Positions 1 through 8,645 of a stretch of 23,273 nt of DNA are shown one piece after another. The first letter of the stretch is position 1. Every line of letters starts with the position of its first letter. Origin of the DNA: Bacteroidales bacterium UBA3543. Its GTDB lineage: Bacteria > Bacteroidota > Bacteroidia > Bacteroidales > UBA932. The notes below the pieces were generated by a model that did not search any database, was not told the origin of the DNA, and was given only the letters and a program-made list of their open reading frames with translations. Both the position numbers and the translations under genes were made by a program. The DNA is taken from the NCBI GenBank assembly GCA_002376715.1, contig DFOK01000088.1, forward strand, positions 1-23,273, written 5' to 3'.

Positions 1-858
1 CATAAGTTTGACGTAATCCATGCCCACGACTGGCTTACCAATCTGGCCGGTATTGCTGCCAAGAAAGTATCCGGTAAACCGCTTGTAATACATGTTCACG
101 CCACCGAGTTTGATCGTACCGGTGAGAATGTCAATCCCGAAGTGTTCCGTTTGGAACAGACCGGTATGCGTGAAGCTGACAAGGTTATCACAGTAAGTAA
201 TCTGACGCGCAACATCGTAATCAACAAATATGGCATTGATCCTTCAAAGGTTATCACTGTTCACAATGCGGTAGATTTTTCAGGTCGAAGTGATCTCGAA
301 GTTCAAAGAGGCGTCAAAGAGAAAATCGTAACTTTTCTTGGCCGTATTACCTTCCAGAAAGGTCCCGAGTATTTTATAGAGGCTGCCAATAAGGTGCTCA
401 AAATGTATCCGAATGTCCGTTTTGTGATGGCCGGAAGCGGTGATTTGATGAACCGTTCCATTAAACGTGTAGCACAATTGGGAATCTCAGACAGATTCCA
501 CTTAACGGGCTTTCTCAGAGGTCAGGATGTGCAGCGTATGTTTGAATATTCCGATGTTTATGTGATGCCTTCAGTTTCCGAGCCGTTTGGAATTTCACCT
601 CTTGAAGCGATGATATCCAATGTGCCTACCATCATTTCCAAGCAGTCCGGTGTGGCAGAGGTGCTCAGATATGCAATTAAGGTAGATTTCTGGGACATTG
701 ATGCCCTTGCAGATGCAATTTACGGTTTGCTCAACTATCCTGCCCTCTCAAAAATGGCAATTGAGAGCGGTCTTGAAGAGGTTAATTCATTGAAATGGGA
801 CCACGCTGCAGCCAAGGTCAAGAAGGTTTATGAGGCAGCAATAAATGAGAAAAAATAA
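1..858 (+). CDS. GT4-type glycosyltransferase, 5' end missing
   Basis: The frame is open from the first base, so the gene starts left of the window; the GTG at 142 is internal. The visible 285 residues hold a GT-B glycosyltransferase: an HAHDW motif at visible residues 7-11, typical of the N-terminal domain of glycogen/starch synthase-like enzymes, then LGRITFQKGPEYF, which opens the C-terminal nucleotide-sugar domain, and an E-x7-E motif (EPFGISPLE) that holds the donor sugar in family GT4. The next gene starts 11 nt downstream and encodes a GH57 enzyme, followed by a glycogen synthase/phosphorylase fusion. This context suggests transfer of glucose in glycogen or another alpha-glucan in the cytoplasm. 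The acceptor and donor (UDP- or ADP-glucose) cannot be told from the sequence. Confidence 0.9.
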   Translation, partial: HKFDVIHAHDWLTNLAGIAAKKVSGKPLVIHVHATEFDRTGENVNPEVFRLEQTGMREADKVITVSNLTRNIVINKYGIDPSKVITVHNAVDFSGRSDLEVQRGVKEKIVTFLGRITFQKGPEYFIEAANKVLKMYPNVRFVMAGSGDLMNRSIKRVAQLGISDRFHLTGFLRGQDVQRMFEYSDVYVMPSVSEPFGISPLEAMISNVPTIISKQSGVAEVLRYAIKVDFWDIDALADAIYGLLNYPALSKMAIESGLEEVNSLKWDHAAAKVKKVYEAAINEKK

Positions 859-869
859 AAATTACAGAT

Positions 870-2081
870 ATGAAGTCAATTTGTTTATACTTTCAGGTAC
901 ACCAGCCGGACAGACTCAGACAGTTTCGCTTTTTTGACATCGGCAACGATTTTCATTATTTTGACGAATTTGCTAACCGTACCATCCTCAAAAGAGTAGC
1001 TGAGAAATGCTATCTCCCGACCAATGCTATCCTGCGTGACCTCATTGCAAAGCATGGCAAGGATTTCAAAGTGACATTTTCCATCACCGGCGCTGCCGTT
1101 GAGCAGTTTCTAATGTATGCGCCGGAGGTTATTGAGAGTTTTAAAGCGCTTGCGGCAACAGGTAGTGTTGACTTCCTTGCGGAGACCTATTCGCATACTC
1201 TTGCTTCTCTCTCTTCACCTGCCGAGTTTAAGAAACAGGTGAAACAGCATGCAGAGATGATTACAAGAGTGTTCGGTGTAAAGCCTACCGCATTTCGCAA
1301 CACTGAACTCATCTACTCCGACTCCATAGGAGATGCAGTTGCGGACCTGGGATACAATGTGATGCTCACAGAGGGTGCAAAGCACATTCTCGGATGGAAG
1401 AGTCCCAATTTTGTCTATACCAATGCTATCAATCCACGTCAAAGACTTTTGCTTAGAAACTCCAGTCTGAGCGATGATATAGCTTTCAGATTCTCTAACA
1501 AAAGCTGGGAGGGATGGCCTCTTACTGCTGATAAATATGCAACCTGGCTTGCAGATGCCGTTTCCGGTGAGGATATTGTCAATCTTTTTATGGATTACGA
1601 AACATTTGGTGAACACCAGAAGGAATATACGGGCATCTTTGATTTCCTGAAGGCTCTACCTGAAGCCATTCTTGTAAAAGGTGATATACGTTTTAGAACT
1701 GTTGCTGAGGCTGCTTCTTTCCATCAGCCTGTTGCTCCGCTTCATGTACAATATCCCATTTCCTGGGCAGACGAGGAGAGGGATACCAGTGCCTGGCTTG
1801 GCAATGAACTCCAGAACGAGGCTTTCAACAAGATCTCAGCTATCGAGGCTGATGTGCTCAAAGCGAAAGATGAGAAACTCCTCAACATATATAGAAAACT
1901 CCAGGAGAGCGATCACTTTTACTATATGTGCACCAAATTTTTCTCCGACGGATCAGTTCACAATTACTTCAACCCTTATAATACCCCTTACGAGGCATTC
2001 ATCAACTATATGAATGTATTCAGCGATTTCGAAATCAGAGTCAAAGAGAAGATTCACTCCTTGAAGGGGGATAAAAAATAA
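870..2081 (+). CDS. GH57 family alpha-glucan hydrolase/transferase (alpha-amylase-like)
   Basis: A 403-residue protein without signal peptide, so cytoplasmic. It carries the GH57 landmarks: HQP at residues 11-13 near the N-terminus, FRNTELIYSD around 142-151 with Glu146 as the probable nucleophile, and FMDYETFGEH around 240-249 with Asp242 as the probable acid/base. GH57 enzymes act on alpha-1,4/1,6-glucans as amylases, 4-alpha-glucanotransferases or branching enzymes by a retaining mechanism; this short form is the one usually annotated simply as alpha-amylase in Bacteroidetes. It lies 11 nt after a GT4 gene and 22 nt before the synthase/phosphorylase gene, so the three are probably one glycogen operon. 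Which activity it has cannot be decided; a branching or transferase role would fit intracellular glycogen. Confidence 0.9.
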   Translation: MKSICLYFQVHQPDRLRQFRFFDIGNDFHYFDEFANRTILKRVAEKCYLPTNAILRDLIAKHGKDFKVTFSITGAAVEQFLMYAPEVIESFKALAATGSVDFLAETYSHTLASLSSPAEFKKQVKQHAEMITRVFGVKPTAFRNTELIYSDSIGDAVADLGYNVMLTEGAKHILGWKSPNFVYTNAINPRQRLLLRNSSLSDDIAFRFSNKSWEGWPLTADKYATWLADAVSGEDIVNLFMDYETFGEHQKEYTGIFDFLKALPEAILVKGDIRFRTVAEAASFHQPVAPLHVQYPISWADEERDTSAWLGNELQNEAFNKISAIEADVLKAKDEKLLNIYRKLQESDHFYYMCTKFFSDGSVHNYFNPYNTPYEAFINYMNVFSDFEIRVKEKIHSLKGDKK

Positions 2082-2103
2082 GTCGAACCACTATAATACA
2101 TCT

Positions 2104-5100
2104 ATGAAACAAAATTCGATTATGCCCGATTACCTGTTTGAAATCAGTTGGGAAGTTTGTAACAAGGTAGGCGGTATACATACTGTCATTGCCACAAAAT
2201 CACTTTTTTTAGGAAAAGAATTCAAGAAAAACCATATCCACATTGGCCCCGACGTATGGAGGGAGACTGCTCAGAATCCCGAATTCAACGAGGATCCTAT
2301 GCTATTCCGTTCCTGGCGCGAGGCTGCTCTTAATGAGGGGTTGCGTGTGAGAGTCGGCCGCTGGAATGTAGCCGGCAATCCCGTTGCCATACTGGTGGAC
2401 TTTACACAATTCATCTCCAGAAAGGACGAGATACTTACCAACTTCTGGAAAAAGTTTGGAGTGGACTCTCTCAACGGCAACTGGGACTATATTGAGTCTG
2501 CACTTTTCGGCTATGCTGCAGGTAATGTCATAGATCACTTCGTACGCTTCAATGTCACTCCACACAACCATGTAGTGGCGCAGTTCCACGAATGGATGAC
2601 AGGAGCCGGTCTGCTCTACCTCAAGGAGAGCGAACTTCCCGTAGGAACCATTTTTACCACCCATGCCACCGTTATTGGTCGCTGCGTGGCAGGTAAAGAC
2701 CTTCCTCTGTACGACCAGATTTACAATCTCAATGCAGATGATCTTGCGCGAGAGTTTGGAGTCCTATCGCGCCACTCACTGGAGAAGGCTGCGGCTCTTA
2801 ATGCTGACGTGTTTACCACAGTGAGTCAGATTACCGCCGTAGAGTGCAAGCAATTTCTAGGCAGAGAAGTGGATTTCATCACCCCTAATGGTTTTGAGAA
2901 CAGTATAACACCTCCGGAAGAGCAATTCCCCGAATATGAGGCCAGGGCGAGGAAGAAGCTTATCGAGGTAGCATCCTGTATGTCGGGAGAACAGTTTGAT
3001 GAAGAGTCCTTACTGGTATGTATCAGTGGCCGTTACGAGTATACCAACAAGGGTATAGATATCTTTATTGATGCGCTCAGTCGTCTCAATAGCGGAGGCT
3101 ACAAAGGTAAGCAGGTGCTGGCCTTTATCATGGTGCCATCGGGTCATAACGGTCCTGACAAGGAGCTTGTAGCGAAACTCAATGGTGCAGATTCGAACTA
3201 TACTACCAATGTGTCACATCTTTTGAGTGACGATTACGATGCGGTGACCAATCGCCTCAGAGCACTCAACCTCAATAACGCACTAGGCGACAGGGTAAAG
3301 GTGTTTTTTATCCCTACCTATCTCAACGGAGGTGACGGCATTTTCGACATGAGTTATTATGATCTGCTCGTCGGTATGGATCTCACCATTTTTCCTTCAT
3401 ATTATGAACCTTGGGGCTATACCCCGCTCGAGTCACTCGCCTTCAAAGTGCCCACTACCACTACATCTCTTGCAGGATTCGGTCTTTGGGTGCAGGAGCA
3501 TTATCCCGGTGACAAGAGTCGTAAATCCATAGATATAATTACCCGCAACGATTCCAACTATGATTCGGTGGTAAATGATGTAGTCAACCGTATCCGTGAG
3601 ATTGCGGCACTATCCCCCGAAGAGAAGCAATCATACAAGGAGAATGCTAAGGAGGTTTCTGAGATTGCTCTTTGGGAAAATAATATTCAATACTACAAAA
3701 AGGCCTTTTCCGCAGCTATAGCAAAGGTGGTGGCTGCTAAAGGAGAATTCTTAGGCACTGTGGATGATAAGCCTCAGTCGTATAACAAACTCGCAGCCAA
3801 CGAGCCTTCCTGGACCAGCGTTTTGGTGAACAGGGAGATGCCCGAGAGTCTCAATCATCTTGATACTCTGGCAAGGAATCTCTGGTGGTGTTGGAATCAG
3901 GATGCTATAGACCTTTTCAGCTCGCTGGATGAAACTCTCTGGAAAAAATGCAAGGGCAACCCTCTGGCGCTTCTGGACAAGATAGATCTTAAGAGATACA
4001 AGGAACTGGAAAAGGATTCCGCTTTCATGGAGCGTCTTGATAGGGTTTATGGAGATTTCTGCGCATATATGAAGGGAAAGAAGGATCGCAAGGGCCCTAA
4101 GATTGCTTATTTCTGCATGGAATATGGCCTGGATACCTCGCTCAAGATATACTCCGGCGGTCTGGGTATTCTGGCAGGCGACTACCTCAAAGAGGCCAGT
4201 GATATGCAGGTCAATATGACTGCAGTAGGTCTGCTCTACAGATATGGTTATTTTACCCAGCATCTTTCCGCAATGGGGGACCAGATTTCCACATACGAGC
4301 CTCAGGACTTCATGAAAATTCCTGCAACTCCCGTAAGGGATGCCGCTAACAATTGGGTAACAATAACCATAGCATTTCCAGGTCGCAATCTCAATGCAAG
4401 AGTTTGGAGAGTTGACGTGGGTCGCACCGAACTCTATCTGCTGGACACTGATTTTGAGGATAATTGGCCTGAAGACAGACAGATTACATACCAGCTTTAT
4501 GGTGGCGACTGGGAAAACCGTTTAAAACAGGAGTTCCTCCTCGGTGTGGGTGGTATCAGAGCTCTAAGAGCTTTAGGTAAAGATGCGGAGGTATATCACT
4601 GCAATGAAGGCCACGCTGCTTTCATAGGCCTGGAGCGTCTTTATGAATATATTTCACAAGACAATCTTTCTTTTCCGGAGGCAATGGAAGTGGTAAGGTC
4701 ATCTTCTCTTTTTACCACACATACTCCCGTGCCCGCAGGGCATGATTCATTTACGGAAGATATGCTCAGAGCATATATGTCGCACTATCCGGCTAAACTC
4801 AAGATTGACTGGAAGACCTTCATGGAACTGGGAAAGATTAATGTCAACAACCCCTCGGAGAAATTTTCGATGAGTTTTCTGGCTGCAACCCTTTCCCAGG
4901 AGGTTAACGGCGTAAGTTGGCTCCATGGAGTGGTTTCCCAGAAGATTTTCTCCGGTATGTGGCCCGGTTACCTGCCCGAAGAATTGCATGTTAGCCATGT
5001 CACTAACGGAGTCCATTACCCTACATGGACGGCTCCTGAGTGGAAAGAGGTCCACGCAGAGGTCTTTGGTGACCAGTTCAAGACCCACCACTACGATAAA

Positions 5101-6339
5101 AGCTGCTTTGACGGTATCTATAAAGTCTCTGATGATAAGATCTGGAGTGTCAGACAACACCTGCGCCATAAACTTATAGAAGCCGTTAAGGAGTACATGA
5201 GCGATACCTCTGCTACAAACCACTACTCGCCGCAGCAGATCGTCAAGATTAAAAAGACTCTGTGCGACGATATCCTTACCATAGGATTCGCCCGTCGATT
5301 TGCAACTTACAAAAGGGCTACTCTGCTCTTCAGCGACCTCGAAAGGCTTAATGACTTAATCAATAACCCTGAGCGTCCGGTGCAGTTCCTCTTTGCCGGA
5401 AAAGCACACCCCGCAGATAAGGCCGGTCAGGATCTGATAAAGAGGATCATCGATATCTCCAAGATGCCCCAGTTTATCGGTAAGATCGTATTCATACCCA
5501 ATTATGACATTTCCATTGCCAAACTACTGATACCTGGTGTCGATGTCTGGATGAACAACCCTACCCGTCCTTTGGAGGCCTCCGGGACCAGCGGTGAAAA
5601 AGCTGTAATGAACGGAGTCATGCATTTCTCCGTACTCGATGGATGGTGGGTGGAAGGCTACAAACCTGGCGCCGGCTGGGCTCTTCCGATGGAGCGTACT
5701 TATGACGATCAGAACTTTCAGGATGACCTTGACTCTGCTACCATATACAATATAATAGAGAACGAAATAGCACCTCTGTTCTATGATAAGGACGAGAATG
5801 GCATCTCCTCGGGGTGGATTGAAATCATCAAGAATACGGTATCTCGGGTAGCCAGTAACTTTACCACCAACAGAATGATGAGCGACTATCTGGAGAAATA
5901 TTATCTCCCTCTGGCTAAACGCCAGAAAGAAATGGTTGCTTCGGATTTCGCAAAGGCGAGAGAAATGGCATTCTGGAAGAAGCGTCTCCGCAGGGAATGG
6001 CCTCATCTCGAGGTGATTTCAATTTCCAAACCTGATGACGCAAAGGGTTCTCTCACTCTGGGCAAGAAATTTAACGCAGAACTCGTTATTGCCATTGGAG
6101 AACTCAACCCCGGGGATTTGGGAGTAGAACTTATCGTGGCGACTCAGAACAAAAAGGGCGAATTGAAGATCCGCAATAGTTTTGAATTGAAGACCACCTC
6201 ATTCGAAAATGGCGTGGCTACTTACAAAGCCAACATAGTTCCCGGTATGGCAGGTTCGTTCCATATTGCAATGCGCCTTTACGCTAAAAATGAGAAGATG
6301 CCTCACAGGCAGGATTTTGAACTTGTAAAATGGTTGTAG
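2104..6339 (+). CDS. fused GT3-like glycogen synthase and GT35 alpha-glucan phosphorylase
   Basis: A 1411-residue cytoplasmic protein made of two enzymes. Residues about 1-550 resemble eukaryotic-type (GT3) glycogen synthase: FEISWEVCNKVGGIHTV near the N-terminus and an E-x7-E donor-site motif (EPWGYTPLE, Glu435 and Glu443). Residues about 570-1300 are an alpha-glucan phosphorylase of the short type: a DUF3417-like start (LARNLWWCWNQDA), then KIAYFCMEYGLDTSLKIYSGGLGILAGD split over the active-site entry, and EASGTSGEKAV, whose Lys1166 is the expected pyridoxal-phosphate lysine. The last ~100 residues look like a beta-rich domain of unknown role. The protein would thus both extend glycogen and release glucose 1-phosphate from it. 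Similar fusions are known in Bacteroidetes. The stop overlaps the ribF start by 10 nt. Start chosen at the first ATG, 22 nt after the GH57 gene. Confidence 0.92.
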   Translation: MKQNSIMPDYLFEISWEVCNKVGGIHTVIATKSLFLGKEFKKNHIHIGPDVWRETAQNPEFNEDPMLFRSWREAALNEGLRVRVGRWNVAGNPVAILVDFTQFISRKDEILTNFWKKFGVDSLNGNWDYIESALFGYAAGNVIDHFVRFNVTPHNHVVAQFHEWMTGAGLLYLKESELPVGTIFTTHATVIGRCVAGKDLPLYDQIYNLNADDLAREFGVLSRHSLEKAAALNADVFTTVSQITAVECKQFLGREVDFITPNGFENSITPPEEQFPEYEARARKKLIEVASCMSGEQFDEESLLVCISGRYEYTNKGIDIFIDALSRLNSGGYKGKQVLAFIMVPSGHNGPDKELVAKLNGADSNYTTNVSHLLSDDYDAVTNRLRALNLNNALGDRVKVFFIPTYLNGGDGIFDMSYYDLLVGMDLTIFPSYYEPWGYTPLESLAFKVPTTTTSLAGFGLWVQEHYPGDKSRKSIDIITRNDSNYDSVVNDVVNRIREIAALSPEEKQSYKENAKEVSEIALWENNIQYYKKAFSAAIAKVVAAKGEFLGTVDDKPQSYNKLAANEPSWTSVLVNREMPESLNHLDTLARNLWWCWNQDAIDLFSSLDETLWKKCKGNPLALLDKIDLKRYKELEKDSAFMERLDRVYGDFCAYMKGKKDRKGPKIAYFCMEYGLDTSLKIYSGGLGILAGDYLKEASDMQVNMTAVGLLYRYGYFTQHLSAMGDQISTYEPQDFMKIPATPVRDAANNWVTITIAFPGRNLNARVWRVDVGRTELYLLDTDFEDNWPEDRQITYQLYGGDWENRLKQEFLLGVGGIRALRALGKDAEVYHCNEGHAAFIGLERLYEYISQDNLSFPEAMEVVRSSSLFTTHTPVPAGHDSFTEDMLRAYMSHYPAKLKIDWKTFMELGKINVNNPSEKFSMSFLAATLSQEVNGVSWLHGVVSQKIFSGMWPGYLPEELHVSHVTNGVHYPTWTAPEWKEVHAEVFGDQFKTHHYDKSCFDGIYKVSDDKIWSVRQHLRHKLIEAVKEYMSDTSATNHYSPQQIVKIKKTLCDDILTIGFARRFATYKRATLLFSDLERLNDLINNPERPVQFLFAGKAHPADKAGQDLIKRIIDISKMPQFIGKIVFIPNYDISIAKLLIPGVDVWMNNPTRPLEASGTSGEKAVMNGVMHFSVLDGWWVEGYKPGAGWALPMERTYDDQNFQDDLDSATIYNIIENEIAPLFYDKDENGISSGWIEIIKNTVSRVASNFTTNRMMSDYLEKYYLPLAKRQKEMVASDFAKAREMAFWKKRLRREWPHLEVISISKPDDAKGSLTLGKKFNAELVIAIGELNPGDLGVELIVATQNKKGELKIRNSFELKTTSFENGVATYKANIVPGMAGSFHIAMRLYAKNEKMPHRQDFELVKWL

Positions 6340-7211
6340 CAGCTACCGGTTTTTTTGACGGACTTCATCTGGGCCACAAAAAGGTCATAGAGGAACTCAC
6401 TTCCATTGCCGAAGCGCAAGGGGGAGAGAGCATGATTATCTCCTTCTGGCCCCATCCTAGGACTGTCCTTCAACAGGATGCTTATAAACTAAGATTACTG
6501 ACAACTCTCGAAGAGAAGCGCGAATTGTGCTTCTCCTTGGGGATTGACAGCTTTGAGGTTATCTGTTTTGATAAAGAATTCAGCCAACTCTCCACGGAGG
6601 AGTTTTTCAAGCGCTATCTTATAGGTAAGTATAATGTTTCCACGCTTGTCGTAGGGTATGATCATCGTCTTGGCCACGGTAAAGACGAGAGGGATATTGA
6701 GGAGATTGCTGCATCCTGCGGCATTCGTACCGTACGTGTCGGTAAATTGCAGGTGGGGGAGAGGGTGATCAGCTCCACTGCTATTCGCAATCGTTTGGTC
6801 GAGGGGGATATAGCCCGTGCCAATGAATGGCTAGGTTACCGTTACACACTTCATGGAGTGGTTGTGGCCGGCAACCGTCTTGGGCGCACTATCGGTTTCC
6901 CGACTGCCAATATGCAGCTATATGAACCTCTCAAGCTGGTTCCCGCCAACGGAGTCTATTTTGTAAGTGTTGAGGTGACAGGTGGCACCTACAAGGGAAT
7001 CTGCAATATAGGTACGCGACCGACTGTATCCAACGACAGCAGTCGTAAGATAGAGACCCATATCCTCGATTTCGATGAAGAGATCTACGGATTGGATATA
7101 AGGATATCATTTATTGAGAGACTCCGCGACGAACGTCGTTTCGGTTCGTTGGAAGAGTTGCGTAAACAACTTTTGCTCGACAAAAAGTGCTGTATAGAAA
7201 AAATATTGTAA
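6330..7211 (+). CDS. ribF: bifunctional riboflavin kinase/FAD synthetase
   Basis: RibF makes FMN from riboflavin and ATP, then FAD from FMN and ATP. The N-terminal nucleotidyltransferase half begins with ATGFFDGLHLGHKKV (residues about 5-19), with the HLGH adenylyl-transfer motif, and holds VVGYDHRLGHGKDE and ISSTAIRNRL further on. The C-terminal kinase half has GRTIGFPTANM (flavin/ATP site) and FDEEIYG. At 293 residues it is slightly short: the ~15 residues that usually precede the first beta strand are missing, because the ATG overlaps the stop codon of the phosphorylase gene. No earlier in-frame start is usable without entering that gene further. The overlap implies translational coupling to the glycogen operon, although no functional link is evident. 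Enzyme identity is secure. Confidence 0.95.
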   Translation: MVVAATGFFDGLHLGHKKVIEELTSIAEAQGGESMIISFWPHPRTVLQQDAYKLRLLTTLEEKRELCFSLGIDSFEVICFDKEFSQLSTEEFFKRYLIGKYNVSTLVVGYDHRLGHGKDERDIEEIAASCGIRTVRVGKLQVGERVISSTAIRNRLVEGDIARANEWLGYRYTLHGVVVAGNRLGRTIGFPTANMQLYEPLKLVPANGVYFVSVEVTGGTYKGICNIGTRPTVSNDSSRKIETHILDFDEEIYGLDIRISFIERLRDERRFGSLEELRKQLLLDKKCCIEKIL

Positions 7212-7232
7212 ATTTGTGCAAATCCCTGAGTT

Positions 7233-7676
7233 ATGGAAGGCTTTGATATTTTCATAATGGTGCTGGCATTTTTTGCTATGATTGTCATAACTGTTTCTAA
7301 AAACAAGAAACAGAGGGATCGCAAAACCAGGCATCCTGCCGGACCAATTCCTGCTCCAACTTCTTCGTACCCTGAAAGAGGCGGCTCCCCTGCTGATGCT
7401 CTGGAAGATATAAAGAGGGCTCTTGCTGAAGCTGAGAGACACTCCTCACAACCGGAACTTGGGATTGAGGAATATGTGGAGCATGAGCCTGCAGGGGTAG
7501 AACCGGTTAAAGTTGGTGCCGGCGAAGGTGTCAGGAGCACCATAGCTGTTAAGGACGAGAAATATTCTTTAGCAAAAAAACAAAATGAGGCCGCAAAGGG
7601 GATAAAAGTTGAAATAGACCCGCGCAATCTCATCATTTATTCCGAGATTATGCGCCCCAAATGGGAGGAATATTGA
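7233..7676 (+). CDS. conserved small membrane-anchored protein, function unknown
   Basis: A 147-residue protein with one N-terminal membrane segment (residues about 5-22, IFIMVLAFFAMIVITV), then a basic stop-transfer stretch (SKNKKQRDRKTRH) that predicts a cytoplasmic body. The middle is rich in Pro, Gly, Ala and Glu and looks disordered. The C-terminus (KVEIDPRNLIIYSEIMRPKWEEY) is the most ordered-looking part; I recall a similar ending, IYSEIMKPKxEE, in uncharacterised Bacteroidales proteins of this size. It follows ribF by 21 nt on the same strand and is the last gene before a hairpin, so it probably ends the operon. No catalytic motif is visible and I assign no function. Confidence 0.75.
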   Translation: MEGFDIFIMVLAFFAMIVITVSKNKKQRDRKTRHPAGPIPAPTSSYPERGGSPADALEDIKRALAEAERHSSQPELGIEEYVEHEPAGVEPVKVGAGEGVRSTIAVKDEKYSLAKKQNEAAKGIKVEIDPRNLIIYSEIMRPKWEEY

Positions 7677-7686
7677 TTTTTTTGAC

Positions 7687-7694
7687 TATTTTTG
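7687..7694 (+). promoter_or_regulatory. possible -7 promoter box for greA
   Basis: TATTTTTG fits the Bacteroidetes -7 consensus TAnnTTTG, 65 nt before greA. No clear TTTG is seen at the expected -33 position, and the hairpin at 7713-7738 would lie inside the transcript, so this is a weak call. Confidence 0.3.
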
Positions 7695-7712
7695 CGGTGT
7701 GATTTACAAATG

Positions 7713-7738
7713 AAAGGATCCCAATAGGGATTCCTTTT
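7713..7738 (+). terminator. hairpin with T-rich tail after the glycogen/ribF operon
   Basis: AAAGGATCCC, loop AATA, GGGATTCCTTTT: a stem of about 10 bp with a one-base bulge, followed by GATTTTT. It lies between the stop at 7676 and greA at 7759. It may end the upstream operon, or sit in the greA leader if the box at 7687 is the real promoter. Confidence 0.5.
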
Positions 7739-7758
7739 GATTTTTATAATATTTAGAG

Positions 7759-8232
7759 ATGTCAACAGAGATAAATTACGTTACACAAGAAGGTCTTCAA
7801 AAACTCCGTGAAGAGCTGTCGCAATTATTTGCCCAGAGGCCTGTCATTTCAAGACAGATTGCAGATGCCAGGGACAAAGGTGATCTTTCCGAAAATGCCG
7901 AATATGATGCAGCCAAAGAGGCACAAGGCCTTCTTGAGCTTAAGATATCCAAAATGGAAAGCCTCATTGCAAATGCACGAGTTATCGACGAGTCGAAGAT
8001 CAATACCGATGAAGTGCAGATGCTCAACACGGTTAAGATCAGGAACCTCCGAGATAATTCCATAGCGGAATACACACTCGTGGGTGAGAGTGAGGCCAAT
8101 TTCAAAGAGGGCAAGCTTGCTGCAGCCACACCTATCGGGAAGGCCCTTATCGGCCACCGCAAGGGCGATATTGTCGAGGCTCAAGTGCCTTCCGGTATCC
8201 TAAAGTTTGAAATTCTTGATATTTCAATATAG
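7759..8232 (+). CDS. greA: transcription elongation factor GreA
   Basis: GreA enters the secondary channel of stalled, backtracked RNA polymerase and stimulates cleavage of the transcript 3' end. The 157-residue length is normal for the family. The N-terminal ~75 residues form the antiparallel coiled coil whose tip carries the signature GDLSENAEYDAAKE (residues 41-54), with the acidic pair Asp42 and Glu45 that position the catalytic magnesium. The C-terminal half is the FKBP-like domain, with TPIGKALIGHRKGD near its end. It heads a tight cluster: the HIT gene begins 8 nt after the stop and the thioredoxin-like lipoprotein 3 nt after that, so the three are probably cotranscribed. Nothing is unusual in the protein. 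Confidence 0.97.
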   Translation: MSTEINYVTQEGLQKLREELSQLFAQRPVISRQIADARDKGDLSENAEYDAAKEAQGLLELKISKMESLIANARVIDESKINTDEVQMLNTVKIRNLRDNSIAEYTLVGESEANFKEGKLAAATPIGKALIGHRKGDIVEAQVPSGILKFEILDISI

Positions 8233-8240
8233 TCATAGAT

Positions 8241-8642
8241 ATGGCATCAATTTTTACAAGGATTGTAAATGGTGAGATACCATCTTACAAAGTGGCGGAG
8301 GACGACAGGTTCTACGCATTTCTGGACATAAACCCTCTGGCAGAGGGTCACACTCTCGTTATTCCCAAAGTTGAGGTTGACTACATTTTTGATCTGGACG
8401 AGGAGACCTACCAGGGGCTTTTTGCATTCGCTCGGAAAGTGGCTACTGCCCAAAAGAGTGTAATTCCCTGCAAAAGGATCGGTATAGCCGTGCTCGGAAT
8501 GGAGGTTCCTCATACGCATATCCACCTGGTGCCGCTCCATAGTGAGGGTGACCTCGATTTCCGTAAGGAAAAAATCTCCCTTACACCGGAACGTTTTAAA
8601 GAGATTGCCGGCTTGCTTTCAAATGCATTCAACAAGATCTAG
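8241..8642 (+). CDS. HIT family nucleotide hydrolase/transferase
   Basis: A 133-residue protein of the histidine-triad superfamily (Hint/HinT branch). The triad HTHIHLV lies at residues 91-97, with His93 or His95 as the probable nucleophile that takes the AMP moiety. The N-terminal part has the usual FTRIVNGEIPSYKV start and the FLDINPLAEGHTLVIPK strand. HinT-like enzymes hydrolyse aminoacyl- or phosphoramidate-linked AMP in the cytoplasm; the true substrate here is unknown. It lies between greA and a lipoprotein gene with gaps of 8 and 3 nt. Confidence 0.94.
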   Translation: MASIFTRIVNGEIPSYKVAEDDRFYAFLDINPLAEGHTLVIPKVEVDYIFDLDEETYQGLFAFARKVATAQKSVIPCKRIGIAVLGMEVPHTHIHLVPLHSEGDLDFRKEKISLTPERFKEIAGLLSNAFNKI

Positions 8643-8645
8643 ATA

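Noticed and set aside
142..858. A gene starting with GTG at 142
   Set aside because: The frame is open to base 1 and the upstream codons encode the HAHDW glycosyltransferase motif, so the GTG is internal to a gene cut by the window edge.
4747..5223. Long - strand ORF inside the phosphorylase
   Set aside because: It lies opposite a conserved catalytic region and has no family features; explained by codon bias of the sense gene.
7085..7636. 183-residue - strand ORF across the ribF end
   Set aside because: Serine-rich, low-complexity translation antisense to two sense genes; a shadow.
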